Of a stretch of DNA of 44,750 nucleotides, positions 34,863 through 44,490 are shown in pieces. Source of the DNA: an uncultured Planctomycetaceae bacterium (GTDB lineage Bacteria > Planctomycetota > Planctomycetia > Planctomycetales > Planctomycetaceae); contig CALFSX010000079.1 in assembly GCA_937916515.1 (NCBI GenBank), forward strand, positions 1 through 44,750, in the 5' to 3' direction. Both the position numbers and the translations under genes were made by a program. How positions within the stretch are numbered: the first letter of the stretch is position 1; each line of letters opens with the position of its first letter. The notes below the pieces were generated by a model. It searched no databases. It saw only the letters and a list, made by a program, of their open reading frames with translations, and was not told the DNA's origin.

Positions 34863-37800
34863 ATGACAACATCTGCAATTGATGTTTGGTCTCCACTCAC
34901 GTCGGTTTGGAGCCACGATGAAACGCCGTTTGGGCGAACGGCAATTGTGAAATATGCGAACGGCACTTCGTTGTTAATGCATGAAGTGGAATGGTCTTCA
35001 GACGTACCTGCGATTGTGCAGACGCGATTGAAGCACGAGACGCTGCAGTTTGCCAAAGTCAGAAACGAGCGAATTCGAGTACCAATCGATGTTGAATTTG
35101 GTGCCACAAAAGGACGGATTGTTTGTCCATACATCCCGTTGGCGCGATTGGCTGAACAGACTTCCGGCCAGTTGTCCGTCGCTGATACGTTAAGCGTGGC
35201 GGCTGACGTTCTTGCTGCACTGCAAAGTGTTCACGAACAGGGATTGATTGTTCGCTGTATTCGACCTTCTGATATCTATCTGGAAGAATCAGAAGGGCCT
35301 TTGAGGGCTATCCTGGGTGGTTGCCCCCCATTATCGTTATTGCATGGATTTCGCGCAGAGCAGTCTTTCAGTGATATTTTGATTTATGCGGCTCCCGAAA
35401 CGTTGGGAGCGTTGGAATGCGATATTCGTGCTCCTGCAGACCTGTATTCGCTGGGAATCGTGCTTTATGAATGTCTGGCAGGTGAGCCGCCGTTTAAGGG
35501 GAAGGATTCTCGTGAACTGCTGTTTCATCACATGACGACTCGAGCTCCCGATTTGGCAAGGGTGAGAGCAGACCTGCCGTCAGCATTGTGCGAGATCGTG
35601 CATCGATTATTACAGAAACATCCTCGCGACAGATATCAATCTGCTGCTGGCGTTTTGCACGACATTCGGCAGGTTGAAGCGGCGTTTGGAAACGGTCCGG
35701 GAGTTGGTCCGGTTCGGCCACTGGTGTTGGGGACCAAGGACCAGCGAGAAACGCTGATTGAGCCAGCTCATGTTGGCCGCGCAGACGATTTGGCAATTAT
35801 TGAACACGGTTTGGATGCTGCCGTCGGTGGTGAAAGTCAGGCCGTTCTTGTTACCGCGCGATCGGGAGTTGGGAAGTCGCGTCTGTTGATGGAAGCTTCC
35901 AGTCTGGCCGTTGCGCGAGGTTGCTTGTTACTGAAAGCTCAGGGGCAGAATCAGGTTGGTTTGCAACCATTGGCGACCGTGAGAGCGGCACTGGACCAAT
36001 GCGTTGAATTGGTACGCGGCAGTCAGCAGCTTCAGTCGTTGTTGAGTTCAACGTTGAAAGAATATGCGGGCGAGCTTCAGGCTGTTCTGCCGGAGCTTAC
36101 AGAAATACTGGCGCTCATAGCGCCGGATACAGGAAATCGTGAACTTTCCGATCGCCGAATTGCCGTTGCTCTGGCAACGTTTCTAGGATCGATGGGGGCG
36201 GTTGATCGGCCAGTCCTGCTGATTATTGACGACACTCAGTGGGCCGATGACCTGACACTGACGATTCTGGATTGCTGGCGTCTGGCCGGGCCGGAAAGAA
36301 CTTTGTTGCTGGTTGGTAGTCGGCCATCCGAACGGCTTACTGAACAGTTGCGAAACAGTCTGAAGTTCATTGCTGAAATTGAACTGGCTCCACTAAACCG
36401 TGAGCACACAGATCAACTATGCGAGTCAATGGCTGGCACCTTGCCGCCGGAGATTCTTGATGCCGTGTGGGGGCTGGCGTCTGGCAATCCCTTTGCGACA
36501 TCTGCTGTGTTGCGCGGGCTGCTTGAAAGTCAGGTGCTGACTCCTACAGAAGACGGCTGGCAGGTTGATCGGGCTGAGTTGCGTAATCTGCAGATGTCCG
36601 GCGAGGCGGCTGAGATTCTGAAGCAACGACTTGTGCGTTTGCCTGCCGAGTCGCGTCGCCTGCTGGCGATTGGTGCTGTACTGGGGAAGGAATTTCCCAT
36701 TGAAACGGTGGCGACACTTGCTGGTGTTTCTTACGAAACAGCTCTTGGTCAGCTTGCAGAACCTCGCGATCTGCACATGATCTGGGAAAAGGCTGTCGAC
36801 GGTCGCTGCCTTTTTGTTCACGACCAGATACGTGATGCAATGCAGCAGTCATTGACTCAGGATGAGTTGATCCGCATTCATCTTTCTGCTGCGGAGCATC
36901 TTGCTACAACGTCGCCAGACAGCCACTTTGAAATTGCGTCTCATTATGATGCGGCCAGTTGTCCTGAGTTGGCGCTGCCATCAGCGATTAAAGCGGCTGC
37001 ATCAGCTCGCAGTCGTCATGCTTTGGGGGTGGCTGAGGAGCAGTTTTTGATTGCTCTTCGAAGCTGTGAAGCGATTGATCAGGAACCAGGCTTCAACATT
37101 CTAAGTGGGATGGGTGACGTCCTGATGTTGAGCGGGCAATATCTGAAAGCTCAACCTTTTCTGGAAGCTGCCGTGAAGTGCGCGGACTCGCCGGTAACGG
37201 AAGCTGAAATCTGCCTGAAGCTTGGCGAATTGGCATTCAAACGCGACGACAAAGATGAAGCGGTTGAGATCTGGGAATCGGCTCTTCGAAAGCTTGGTGG
37301 AAAGCTTCCCGCCGAATGGACGATGCCGTTTCACGCGTTCAAAGAAATTGCCACACAAACACTGCATAGTTTTTTTCCAGGGAAATTTCTGCGAACCAGT
37401 CCGGTTGAAGCATCGTTGCGAGACCGTCTGGCATGGCGATTGTACAGTCGATTGGCCTACGGTTATTGGTACCTGAAGGGCCAAATGCCACTGTTATATG
37501 TTCATCTGCGAGGCATGAACCTTGCGGAAAAATTTGTGCCAACTGCCGAGTTGGCTCAGGCCTATTCAGAACATGCTCCAGCCATGAGCTTGATTCCGCT
37601 TAGTCGTCGTGGCATTGCATATGGCCGGCGTTCGTTGGAAATTCGCACGGCAATGGAAGACGTCTGGGGGCAGGGGCAGTCTCTGCATTTTCTGGCGATT
37701 GCACTGTATTCGGCGGGCAGATTTGAAGAGTGTATCGACGTGGGTCGTCGCAGTGTTCGTATTCTGGATCGTGCCGGCGACTTTTGGGAAAAACACATCG

Positions 37801-40685
37801 CCCAGTATCAGGTGGCCGCATCGCTGTATCGTCTGGGGCGGCTGACGGAAGCCGTTCAGCTGTGTCGCGAAGCGTACGATTCCGGACTTGCGGTTGGTGA
37901 TGATCAGGTTTGCGGAAATATTATCGAAGTCTGGGCACGTGCGACTGACGGCGATTTGCCAACGGAAATTGTACAGCGAGAGCTTGAACGCCCACGCGCT
38001 GACGTGCAGGGGCGGGCTCACGTCCTGTTGGCTCACGGTGTAAAGCTGTTTGGCGACAACCGCAACGAAGACGCAGTGGCGGCGTTCGATGAAGGCATTC
38101 GCATTACTCGCGAAGCTGGAATTCAGAATTGTTACACAGCCCCGCTGTATGGTTGGAAGGCGACAGCATTGCGAATCTTTCTTGAACAGGATTCCCCGCT
38201 GACCAGAGCTCAGCGACAACGCACGATTCGGGCGCACCGTTCTGCGGCTCGTAAAGCTGCGGCGGTGGCCTTGCGGTTTCGTGTAGAGCTTCCGCACGCA
38301 CTGCGAGAACTGGCGTGGAGTCTGATTTTTCAAAACCGAATTCGCAGGGCTCAGTACCTGTTAAGGTGGAGCATGAAATGTGCTGAGCAACAGGATTCGG
38401 TTTTTGAACGTCTGCAAAGTGAACTTGTTCTTCACATGGTGCGAGCTGAACTGAACTTCCCTGGTGCAGCAGACAAGCTGGCTGAAACGCAGGAACGAAT
38501 ACAGGCATTTCGTAACGAGCAATTTCCCAAACGTGTTCAGGCTTCGTTGTCGCTGGTTGATCGATTCGATTCCCTGCTGGAAAGCGGAAGACAGATTGCT
38601 TCTGCGTTGGCTCCGCATTCGATTCTGGAAGCAATGATGACGTCCAGTCAGCATTTGCTTCGCAGTGACTACTGCCGAGTTGTTGCAATAGATCAGGCTG
38701 GCAACCCCGGGCAGATTTCAAATTCTTTGCGTCCTTATATTCTTCAGGCCATGACTTCAGGAGAAGCCGTCGCTGCCGAGGTTCCCACGGAGGAATTTCG
38801 TTCTGTTCTGGCGGCTCCGGTATTCGTTCGCGGTGATGGCGTTGCGTGCATGGTTGTTGGTAATACCGAAGTGCGTGATATGTTCGGGCCGAACGAACTT
38901 CGGATTGCCAGTTACATCACAACAATTTCCGGTGCAGCGCTTGAGAATGCAGAAGGGTTCCGCAACCTGCAGAACCTGAATGAAAATCTGGAAAAAATTG
39001 TTTCCGAACGGACGGCAACCGTCGAAGCCAGGTCTCTTGAATTGGAAGAAACGGCTGATTATCTTCGTCAAACTCAAACAGCTCTGGCAGCTGCTCGTGA
39101 TGCCGCCGAAGTTGCCAACCAGGCGAAGACAGACTTTCTTGCTCATATGAGCCACGAAATTCGTACTCCCATCGGCGCTGTACTGGGCTTTACGGAACTG
39201 CTGCTGCATGGCGATCAGCCTTTGCACGAAAGCCAGCGTCAGCATTTGGAACGCGTTCACAGTAACGGCAATCACTTGCTGCGGCTGTTGAATGACCTGC
39301 TGGATCTATCGCGTATCGAAGCTGGTGAACTGACCATTGAAGCGTTGAGCTGCAACCCATTTGATTTGCTGTCCGATATTCTTGCGTCTTTGCAGTCTCG
39401 AGCGATCGATAAAGGGTTGAAGCTGTCATTGTCGTTGGCCGACCGAATTCCAGAAAACATTATCACCGACCCAACGCGTTTCCGTCAGATTATCACCAAT
39501 CTGGTTGGCAATGCGATCAAGTTCACATCTGTTGGTGGAGTAGATCTGATTGTCGATGTTGATGTTGCATCAGAACGGCTGGTTGTACATGTGAAGGATT
39601 CGGGAGTCGGCATTGCACCTGAGGCTCAGGCAGACGTGTTTGAACCGTTTCATCAGGCTGATGAGTCAGTTAATCGAAAGTTTGGTGGCACCGGTTTGGG
39701 ATTGTCAATCAGTCGGAATCTTGCTGTGGCGCTAGGCGGCGATGTCACGCTAAGCAGTGTGCCTGGTGAAGGCAGCACGTTCTCTGTGTCGATCGCCACC
39801 GGGGCGCTGGCGAACGTTGGTTTGCTGACGTTTGCGGAAGCACAGGCGGCTGTTTCGGTTTCTGCCACATGCGCGCTGCCGTCGTTGGATCTGTCGGGTG
39901 TCAGGATCCTGATTGCAGATGATATCGACGCCAACCGAGAGTTCTTTTCTCGCACGTTGCAATCGGCAGGTGCTGTTTGTGACGTCGTGGAGAATGGTCA
40001 GGAAGCCGTCGATGCGTGGCAGGAAGGCGATTATGACATTGTGCTGATGGACATGCGCATGCCGGTTCTTGATGGCTATGAGGCAGTAAAGATTCTGCGA
40101 GATCGCGGAGCCGAATTGCCGATTGTCGCGTTGACGGCAAACGGCATGGCGGAAGACGAAGAGCGATGTCGGGGTGTTGGCTGTTCGGGCTATTTGACGA
40201 AGCCTATTTCCATGAACGCCCTGTTGCTGGGAACCGCGGAGCAGGTCGGACGAATGAATGGTGCTGCTGTTTTACAACGGCCTGCTGCTGATTCATCTGT
40301 TTGCGTGCCCACTTCAGTGACTGGAAGGGAACATGCAAACGAGCGATCGTTGGTCCGCTTACCGGTTGCCGGCGTTAGTGAGGAAATGCCAACAAACGCT
40401 TTCATGCAGGAGATGGCTTCTATGTTGCTGGAGAAGATCAACAATGGAATGCCGGAACTGGTAACTGCGTTGAAAACTCGTGATATAACGTTGATCGGAG
40501 AGCAGGCTCATTGGATGAAAGGCACGGGGGGCACTGTTGGATTGCCAATTATCAGCACGATCGGCAAGGCTTTGGAGCAGGCAGTGCAGGCCAGCGATTT
40601 ATCAATGGCGACAGCAATTGTTATACAACTTCAACAGGCCGTTGAAGCTTTGACTGAACAGATTGCTGAATACTCAGATACCTGA
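34863..40685 (+). CDS. Pseudokinase-AAA ATPase-TPR-GAF hybrid histidine kinase with receiver and HPt
   Basis: A 1,940-residue cytoplasmic signalling protein. Order: Ser/Thr-kinase-like domain (~1-270), STAND/AAA-type ATPase with Walker A SGVGKS (K338) and Walker B LLIIDDTQWADD (D456), helical TPR-like region (~680-1230), GAF (~1235-1365), coiled coil, HisKA with phospho-His H1431 in HMSHEIRTPIG, HATPase (N box NLVGNAIKFTS, G boxes DSGVGIAPE and GGTGLGLSIS), receiver with D1730 in VLMDMRMPVLDGY plus the conserved T and K (VALTANG, YLTKPI), and HPt with H1883 in AHWMKGTGGTVG. The kinase-like domain keeps APE (A177-E179) and the helical lobe but its HRD site reads V130-R131-C132 and no DFG is seen, so it is probably a pseudokinase. 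Similar kinase-ATPase-GAF-histidine kinase mosaics occur in cyanobacteria and myxobacteria. All parts of an internal phosphorelay are present; the final target is not in the window. Confidence 0.93.
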   Translation: MTTSAIDVWSPLTSVWSHDETPFGRTAIVKYANGTSLLMHEVEWSSDVPAIVQTRLKHETLQFAKVRNERIRVPIDVEFGATKGRIVCPYIPLARLAEQTSGQLSVADTLSVAADVLAALQSVHEQGLIVRCIRPSDIYLEESEGPLRAILGGCPPLSLLHGFRAEQSFSDILIYAAPETLGALECDIRAPADLYSLGIVLYECLAGEPPFKGKDSRELLFHHMTTRAPDLARVRADLPSALCEIVHRLLQKHPRDRYQSAAGVLHDIRQVEAAFGNGPGVGPVRPLVLGTKDQRETLIEPAHVGRADDLAIIEHGLDAAVGGESQAVLVTARSGVGKSRLLMEASSLAVARGCLLLKAQGQNQVGLQPLATVRAALDQCVELVRGSQQLQSLLSSTLKEYAGELQAVLPELTEILALIAPDTGNRELSDRRIAVALATFLGSMGAVDRPVLLIIDDTQWADDLTLTILDCWRLAGPERTLLLVGSRPSERLTEQLRNSLKFIAEIELAPLNREHTDQLCESMAGTLPPEILDAVWGLASGNPFATSAVLRGLLESQVLTPTEDGWQVDRAELRNLQMSGEAAEILKQRLVRLPAESRRLLAIGAVLGKEFPIETVATLAGVSYETALGQLAEPRDLHMIWEKAVDGRCLFVHDQIRDAMQQSLTQDELIRIHLSAAEHLATTSPDSHFEIASHYDAASCPELALPSAIKAAASARSRHALGVAEEQFLIALRSCEAIDQEPGFNILSGMGDVLMLSGQYLKAQPFLEAAVKCADSPVTEAEICLKLGELAFKRDDKDEAVEIWESALRKLGGKLPAEWTMPFHAFKEIATQTLHSFFPGKFLRTSPVEASLRDRLAWRLYSRLAYGYWYLKGQMPLLYVHLRGMNLAEKFVPTAELAQAYSEHAPAMSLIPLSRRGIAYGRRSLEIRTAMEDVWGQGQSLHFLAIALYSAGRFEECIDVGRRSVRILDRAGDFWEKHIAQYQVAASLYRLGRLTEAVQLCREAYDSGLAVGDDQVCGNIIEVWARATDGDLPTEIVQRELERPRADVQGRAHVLLAHGVKLFGDNRNEDAVAAFDEGIRITREAGIQNCYTAPLYGWKATALRIFLEQDSPLTRAQRQRTIRAHRSAARKAAAVALRFRVELPHALRELAWSLIFQNRIRRAQYLLRWSMKCAEQQDSVFERLQSELVLHMVRAELNFPGAADKLAETQERIQAFRNEQFPKRVQASLSLVDRFDSLLESGRQIASALAPHSILEAMMTSSQHLLRSDYCRVVAIDQAGNPGQISNSLRPYILQAMTSGEAVAAEVPTEEFRSVLAAPVFVRGDGVACMVVGNTEVRDMFGPNELRIASYITTISGAALENAEGFRNLQNLNENLEKIVSERTATVEARSLELEETADYLRQTQTALAAARDAAEVANQAKTDFLAHMSHEIRTPIGAVLGFTELLLHGDQPLHESQRQHLERVHSNGNHLLRLLNDLLDLSRIEAGELTIEALSCNPFDLLSDILASLQSRAIDKGLKLSLSLADRIPENIITDPTRFRQIITNLVGNAIKFTSVGGVDLIVDVDVASERLVVHVKDSGVGIAPEAQADVFEPFHQADESVNRKFGGTGLGLSISRNLAVALGGDVTLSSVPGEGSTFSVSIATGALANVGLLTFAEAQAAVSVSATCALPSLDLSGVRILIADDIDANREFFSRTLQSAGAVCDVVENGQEAVDAWQEGDYDIVLMDMRMPVLDGYEAVKILRDRGAELPIVALTANGMAEDEERCRGVGCSGYLTKPISMNALLLGTAEQVGRMNGAAVLQRPAADSSVCVPTSVTGREHANERSLVRLPVAGVSEEMPTNAFMQEMASMLLEKINNGMPELVTALKTRDITLIGEQAHWMKGTGGTVGLPIISTIGKALEQAVQASDLSMATAIVIQLQQAVEALTEQIAEYSDT

Positions 40686-41201
40686 AATTAAACCGGGGCT
40701 TTAATGCTGACTGTGCCTGGCGCGATTTGTGTTGGCGCATGATGTTGAGTTGTCAATTCGCGCCGATCACACAATTCTGCTTTACTGAACAAGCGGGTGT
40801 GCAGGAGGTCCAGCGGGCAGTCTTTCAGGGCAATGAATAGCGCTGTTTGAAGCACTCGAAATTGAACCAGCCGACTGCCGTTTCGCTTCGCGCGCGGACC
40901 GGTCCAGCTTGTTTCTAAAGTTTTTTACCATCAAAATTTGTGTTGTAGGGAAATCCCGAATGCTCCTTTGCCTGTTGCGTATAAGCCACTCAGGGGCCCT
41001 ATTGTTAATACCACATCCTGGCTAGTTGCCCTGGTTTATTGAAATGGCACTCTTGCGTGGCGGCAATTCGAAGCTGTTCACCCCGAAGAGAATACATTGC
41101 GGGCTGCATAGGGAAGCCCCGCGTTTCGGCGACGTGCGCGCGATCCTATTCTGGGTGGAGTGTTAAGCCCCTATTCCACACCCGCACCAGGATCTACTTC
41201 A
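40686..41201. other. Intergenic region with possible structured leader
   Basis: There is no gene I can support in these 516 nt. Several inverted pairs occur: GGCGCGA/TCGCGCC near 40719-40763, AGGGGCCCTAT near 40993 with ATAGGGAAGCCCC near 41108 (three bulged bases), and GGGTGGA near 41153 with TCCACACCC near 41175, which ends just before AGGAT, the likely ribosome binding site of the next gene. These could form a folded 5' leader, but I recognise no known riboswitch or small RNA. Confidence 0.35.
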
Positions 41202-42602
41202 ATGAGCACCGAGACACTTCAGCACCAAGATCAAAACCAACACCGTGTTACCTGGACCGAAGACTATCAGCAGCGAGTCAATCCGGAATTGATGACTCGA
41301 CTGCTTCGAACTGCTATCCCAGTACTTGAATCGTCTGATTGGAGAATTGAGGAAGTGGACGAGGGCTACTGCCAGTCGATCCTTCCGCTGAATTCCCCAA
41401 CAACCAATCAGCATGGAACTCATCAGGCCGCTCTGATTTCTTTGTCAGCAGACTACACCGGAGGGCTTGCGCTGGCGACTCTGCTTCGAGGGATTCCGTT
41501 GGCGGGTGTTCATCGCTGCGATGCAGATGAGTCTGCATCGTTGTGGTTGGCGGGAATGAACGTGAAGTATCGCAGTCCAAGTTCCGGGCATCTGATTGGT
41601 GTTTGCAGAATCGATGCAAAAACTGCGGAGTCGATTCAGAGTCGATACTTCAGTGGAAATCGCGTGCTGGCGACGTTGGAGGTGAATTTTTATTCCAACG
41701 GCGATCTGGTTGCCGTTGCGGAAATGAAATATTTCGCTCAGCCTACGATGCAATTGACACCAACACCCGGCAGTAAAACTCATTCTGCGTTGTTTAGTCA
41801 TAAGCTGAAAGCGTCAGCCAGAATGATTGCCGGCCTGCGTGGTCGGACGTCACAGAATTCACGAATTACGGTGCGTTCTGCTGAGTCTGATTTGATTGCC
41901 GGCCCGCATGGCCAGTTGCTTGCCAACCGCCTGCAGTCTGTGTTGCCTCAGTTAACCGATATGGTGCTGGCACGCACACAGCACATTGATGAAACTCTTG
42001 ATGGCTTTGTCGGCGTGAGACAGGTTGTCATGTTGGGCGCTGGGCTGGATATGCGATCGCTGAAGCATGCTGCTGTGCGGCCGGACGTGACATTCTTTGA
42101 AATTGATCTTCCGTCAATGATTGCCGAACGAAAGCGAGTCGCAGCTGTTCTGCAACATGAATGCGAGGACCGCCGAGTGCTTCTGGAAGCCGACTTTCGC
42201 AGTGACGATCTGCAGGAACTGCTGAACAGTCATCCTCGATTCGACCCTGAGCTTCCCACGATGTTTATCTATGAGGGCTGTTCGATGTACTTTTCTGAAC
42301 AGGAAAATCGACAGATGATGGACGTGGTCAGGAAGCTCATGCAGAACCCAATGAGCTGCCTTTGGGTCGATTTTGTGAGTCTGGACGTTGCGTCGGGGAA
42401 GACGAACAACCGCAACGTTGCGGCTTTTCTGGATGGCATGGAAGAATTGGGTGAGAAGTTTATCTTTGGCGTGGATGATCCCGGCAGCTGGCTGACGGTG
42501 TCCGGGCTTGGGCTGGTTGAGACCACTCGCTGCGGCGACTACCTGTGCGAATCCGACATGGTGTTTAATACCTATTCGTTTGCTGTCGCAAAGGTGTGGT
42601 AA
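41202..42602 (+). CDS. Hotdog thioesterase-like domain fused to PPM/LCMT-type methyltransferase
   Basis: A 466-residue fusion. Residues ~40-190 resemble DUF4442/YiiD-C hotdog proteins: NQHGTHQAALISLSADYTGG, MNVKYRSPSSGHLIGVC, then LATLEVNFYSNGDLVAVAEMKYF split at SNG. Residues ~220-466 are a SAM-dependent methyltransferase of the leucine carboxyl methyltransferase-like group (TIGR00027 type): QVVMLGAGLDMRSLKHA (SAM loop), FFEIDLPSMIAERKRV, TMFIYEGCSMYFSEQE, and a final SFAVAKVW. Members of the second family O-methylate carboxyl or hydroxyl groups in secondary metabolites or proteins. A thioesterase-like and a methyltransferase domain in one chain suggests release of an acyl chain and its methylation; this is inference. 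ATG 41202 has AGGAT upstream; the frame is open 14 codons further. A strong terminator follows. Confidence 0.83.
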   Translation: MSTETLQHQDQNQHRVTWTEDYQQRVNPELMTRLLRTAIPVLESSDWRIEEVDEGYCQSILPLNSPTTNQHGTHQAALISLSADYTGGLALATLLRGIPLAGVHRCDADESASLWLAGMNVKYRSPSSGHLIGVCRIDAKTAESIQSRYFSGNRVLATLEVNFYSNGDLVAVAEMKYFAQPTMQLTPTPGSKTHSALFSHKLKASARMIAGLRGRTSQNSRITVRSAESDLIAGPHGQLLANRLQSVLPQLTDMVLARTQHIDETLDGFVGVRQVVMLGAGLDMRSLKHAAVRPDVTFFEIDLPSMIAERKRVAAVLQHECEDRRVLLEADFRSDDLQELLNSHPRFDPELPTMFIYEGCSMYFSEQENRQMMDVVRKLMQNPMSCLWVDFVSLDVASGKTNNRNVAAFLDGMEELGEKFIFGVDDPGSWLTVSGLGLVETTRCGDYLCESDMVFNTYSFAVAKVW

Positions 42603-42698
42603 GTTCCCAGTCGTGTCGTCAGCACGACCGTTTGATGGTCATGTGTTATTACGGTGGGTACAACAGCGGTTGGCACCGAAAGAATCGATTGCAGGCTG

Positions 42699-42731
42699 AT
42701 GGCGACGTTCGGTTGGACGTCGCCATTTTTT
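42699..42731 (+). terminator. Strong intrinsic terminator
   Basis: ATGGCGACGT-TCGGTTGG-ACGTCGCCAT is a perfect 10-bp stem with an 8-nt loop, followed by TTTTTT. It lies 97 nt after the stop of the thioesterase-methyltransferase gene. Confidence 0.93.
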
Positions 42732-42798
42732 ATGCGCCTATGGCTGTTCTGTTGAAAATGCGTATTGGGGGTTAACCATAGGGGACATCTGGTTGGGT

Positions 42799-42827
42799 TT
42801 GAAACTGCGGAAAAACCCTGATTAAAG
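42799..42827 (+). promoter_or_regulatory. Candidate promoter for the FadL-type gene
   Basis: TTGAAA at 42799-42804 and TTAAAG at 42822-42827 are separated by 17 nt, just downstream of the terminator and about 140 nt upstream of the start codon. The match to a housekeeping promoter is partial. The remaining bases up to 42964 show nothing further; an open frame back to 42860 lacks family-like sequence. Confidence 0.3.
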
Positions 42828-42964
42828 TGGGCAGAAGGCGTTGAGCTTACTTCTCATTCGTGTTGTTTGGCACTCGGGAACAGTGGTTACTGTACACCAG
42901 TTATGTGGACTGTGCCGACGCTATGGGACATGTTGTATCACCAATAACGGCAGGCGAACCTCTT

Positions 42965-44266
42965 ATGACCAATCAGATGATATTCAAGCTATCCCTGTTT
43001 CTGTTGATATCACTTAGCCTGACACCATGCGTCAACGCTCAGGGGGTGTTTGTTTCCGCAACAGGCCCGGTCAATCGTTCGATGGGGGGGGCCGGAACAG
43101 CGGCGCCGCTGGAGTCATTGGGGTCGTTGTTTTGGAATCCTGCATCGATCTCAGGGTTGGATGAAGACGAAGTCAGCATCGGCCTTGGGGGTTCGTTGCC
43201 TGTGATCCATACCTCGTCTTCCATACCTGGACTTGGCGGTGGCTCAACTCAGGCAGATCCCGGAGTAACGCCACTTCCCAACGTCGGTTGGATTCATCGG
43301 CCTAAAGATTCAGCCTTTACATTTGGTTTGGGGATCTTTTCTGCGGCCGGTTTTCGCACGAATTTTCCTGCCAGTTTGACCAATCCTGTATTCGTCCCGC
43401 AGTCGAATACTCCCGGTGTGCCTGGTGGATTGGGGCAGGTCTATACTCAAGCCGCTTTCATGCAGTTGATTCCAACAGCAGCGTGGCAGGTAACGGATAC
43501 GGTTTCTGTTGGAATTGGTCCCACAATTACTTTAGGCGACGTATCGATCGATCCATTGGTGTTCAATGCACCCAACGACGCTGATGCCAGTGGTTCACCA
43601 CGATACACATCAGGTCGCGGAACTCGCACGCACTGGGGCGGCGGTGTGCAGGGCGGAGTCTATTATGAAGGTACAGACGGATTGCACCTTGGACTGACTG
43701 TTAAGAGTCCACAGTGGATGGAAACGTTTCACTACAACACGGTTGATGAAATTGGCCGTCCACAGCCAAAGGGTGTCAATCTGGACCTGCCGATGGTGAT
43801 TTCATTCGGCACTGCCTGGTCCGGGTGGGAGCGTTTTGTTTTCGCCACAGATGTTCGTTACTACGACTATGCCAACGCTGACGGGTTTGGGCAAAGTGGA
43901 TTTCGTGCTGACGGTTCCGTTGCTGGTGTTGGCTGGGAAAGCATATTTGCCGTCGCGACCGGGGTTCAGTACGAAGTGAATGAAGACCTGTATCTGCGAG
44001 CCGGATATACGTTCAACGAAAATCCGATCCCCGAAAGTCAGGCGTTTTTTAACGTGGGAACTCCGTTGTACTACCAGCACGAAGTTCATCTGGGTGCATC
44101 GTATCGACTGACGAAACAACTGTGGCTGAACTTCGCATACACCTATTACATGGAGAACGAGCTTTCCGGCCCGATTGTGACTCCAGCGGGTGCCATTCCC
44201 GGATCGAACGTGACCAGCCGAGAAACCGTTCACATTGCCGATGTTGGAATTACAGTTCGCTACTGA
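42965..44266 (+). CDS. FadL/OmpP1-family outer-membrane transport protein
   Basis: A 433-residue outer-membrane beta-barrel of the FadL/TodX/OmpP1 family, which lets fatty acids and other hydrophobic compounds cross the outer membrane. The signal peptide is FKLSLFLLISLSLTPCVNA. The mature protein starts QGVFVSATGPVNRSMGGAGTA, split at GPV, then SLGSLFWNPASISGL, the family's NPA signature near the N-terminus. The rest alternates in beta-strand fashion (LGLTVKSPQWMETFHYN, LYLRAGYTFNENPIPESQ, HLGASYRLTKQLWLNFAYTY split at LTK). It ends HIADVGITVRY, with a C-terminal aromatic residue as usual for barrels. ATG 42965 is used because the signal peptide starts there. Its cargo is unknown; alkanes, lipids or aromatics are typical. 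Confidence 0.9.
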   Translation: MTNQMIFKLSLFLLISLSLTPCVNAQGVFVSATGPVNRSMGGAGTAAPLESLGSLFWNPASISGLDEDEVSIGLGGSLPVIHTSSSIPGLGGGSTQADPGVTPLPNVGWIHRPKDSAFTFGLGIFSAAGFRTNFPASLTNPVFVPQSNTPGVPGGLGQVYTQAAFMQLIPTAAWQVTDTVSVGIGPTITLGDVSIDPLVFNAPNDADASGSPRYTSGRGTRTHWGGGVQGGVYYEGTDGLHLGLTVKSPQWMETFHYNTVDEIGRPQPKGVNLDLPMVISFGTAWSGWERFVFATDVRYYDYANADGFGQSGFRADGSVAGVGWESIFAVATGVQYEVNEDLYLRAGYTFNENPIPESQAFFNVGTPLYYQHEVHLGASYRLTKQLWLNFAYTYYMENELSGPIVTPAGAIPGSNVTSRETVHIADVGITVRY

Positions 44267-44490
44267 TCCTGATTGAGTACGTTTTCTTCGCAAGGATCGC
44301 AAGTTAAACCGGCGTCTGAATTTCCTGCCGAAACGGATTGGGATACCGGCAAACTCCAGTTTTTACAGGCTTTTGCGACAAACACGGCAATGAACGATAA
44401 TTGTTTGAATTCAGGTGTAACAGATTTGGTGGGTTTTCGCTGAGGTGAATATACAAGGAAACAAACCACCCAACCTGAAAGCCTGAAATA

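Noticed and set aside
37566-38333. 255-codon minus-strand frame inside the hybrid kinase
   Set aside because: Shadow of the TPR-like region; no domain.
40850-41180. Possible 6S-like or other small RNA
   Set aside because: Some complementary segments exist, but I could not match the overall fold or conserved bases of any RNA class, so only the leader hypothesis is kept.
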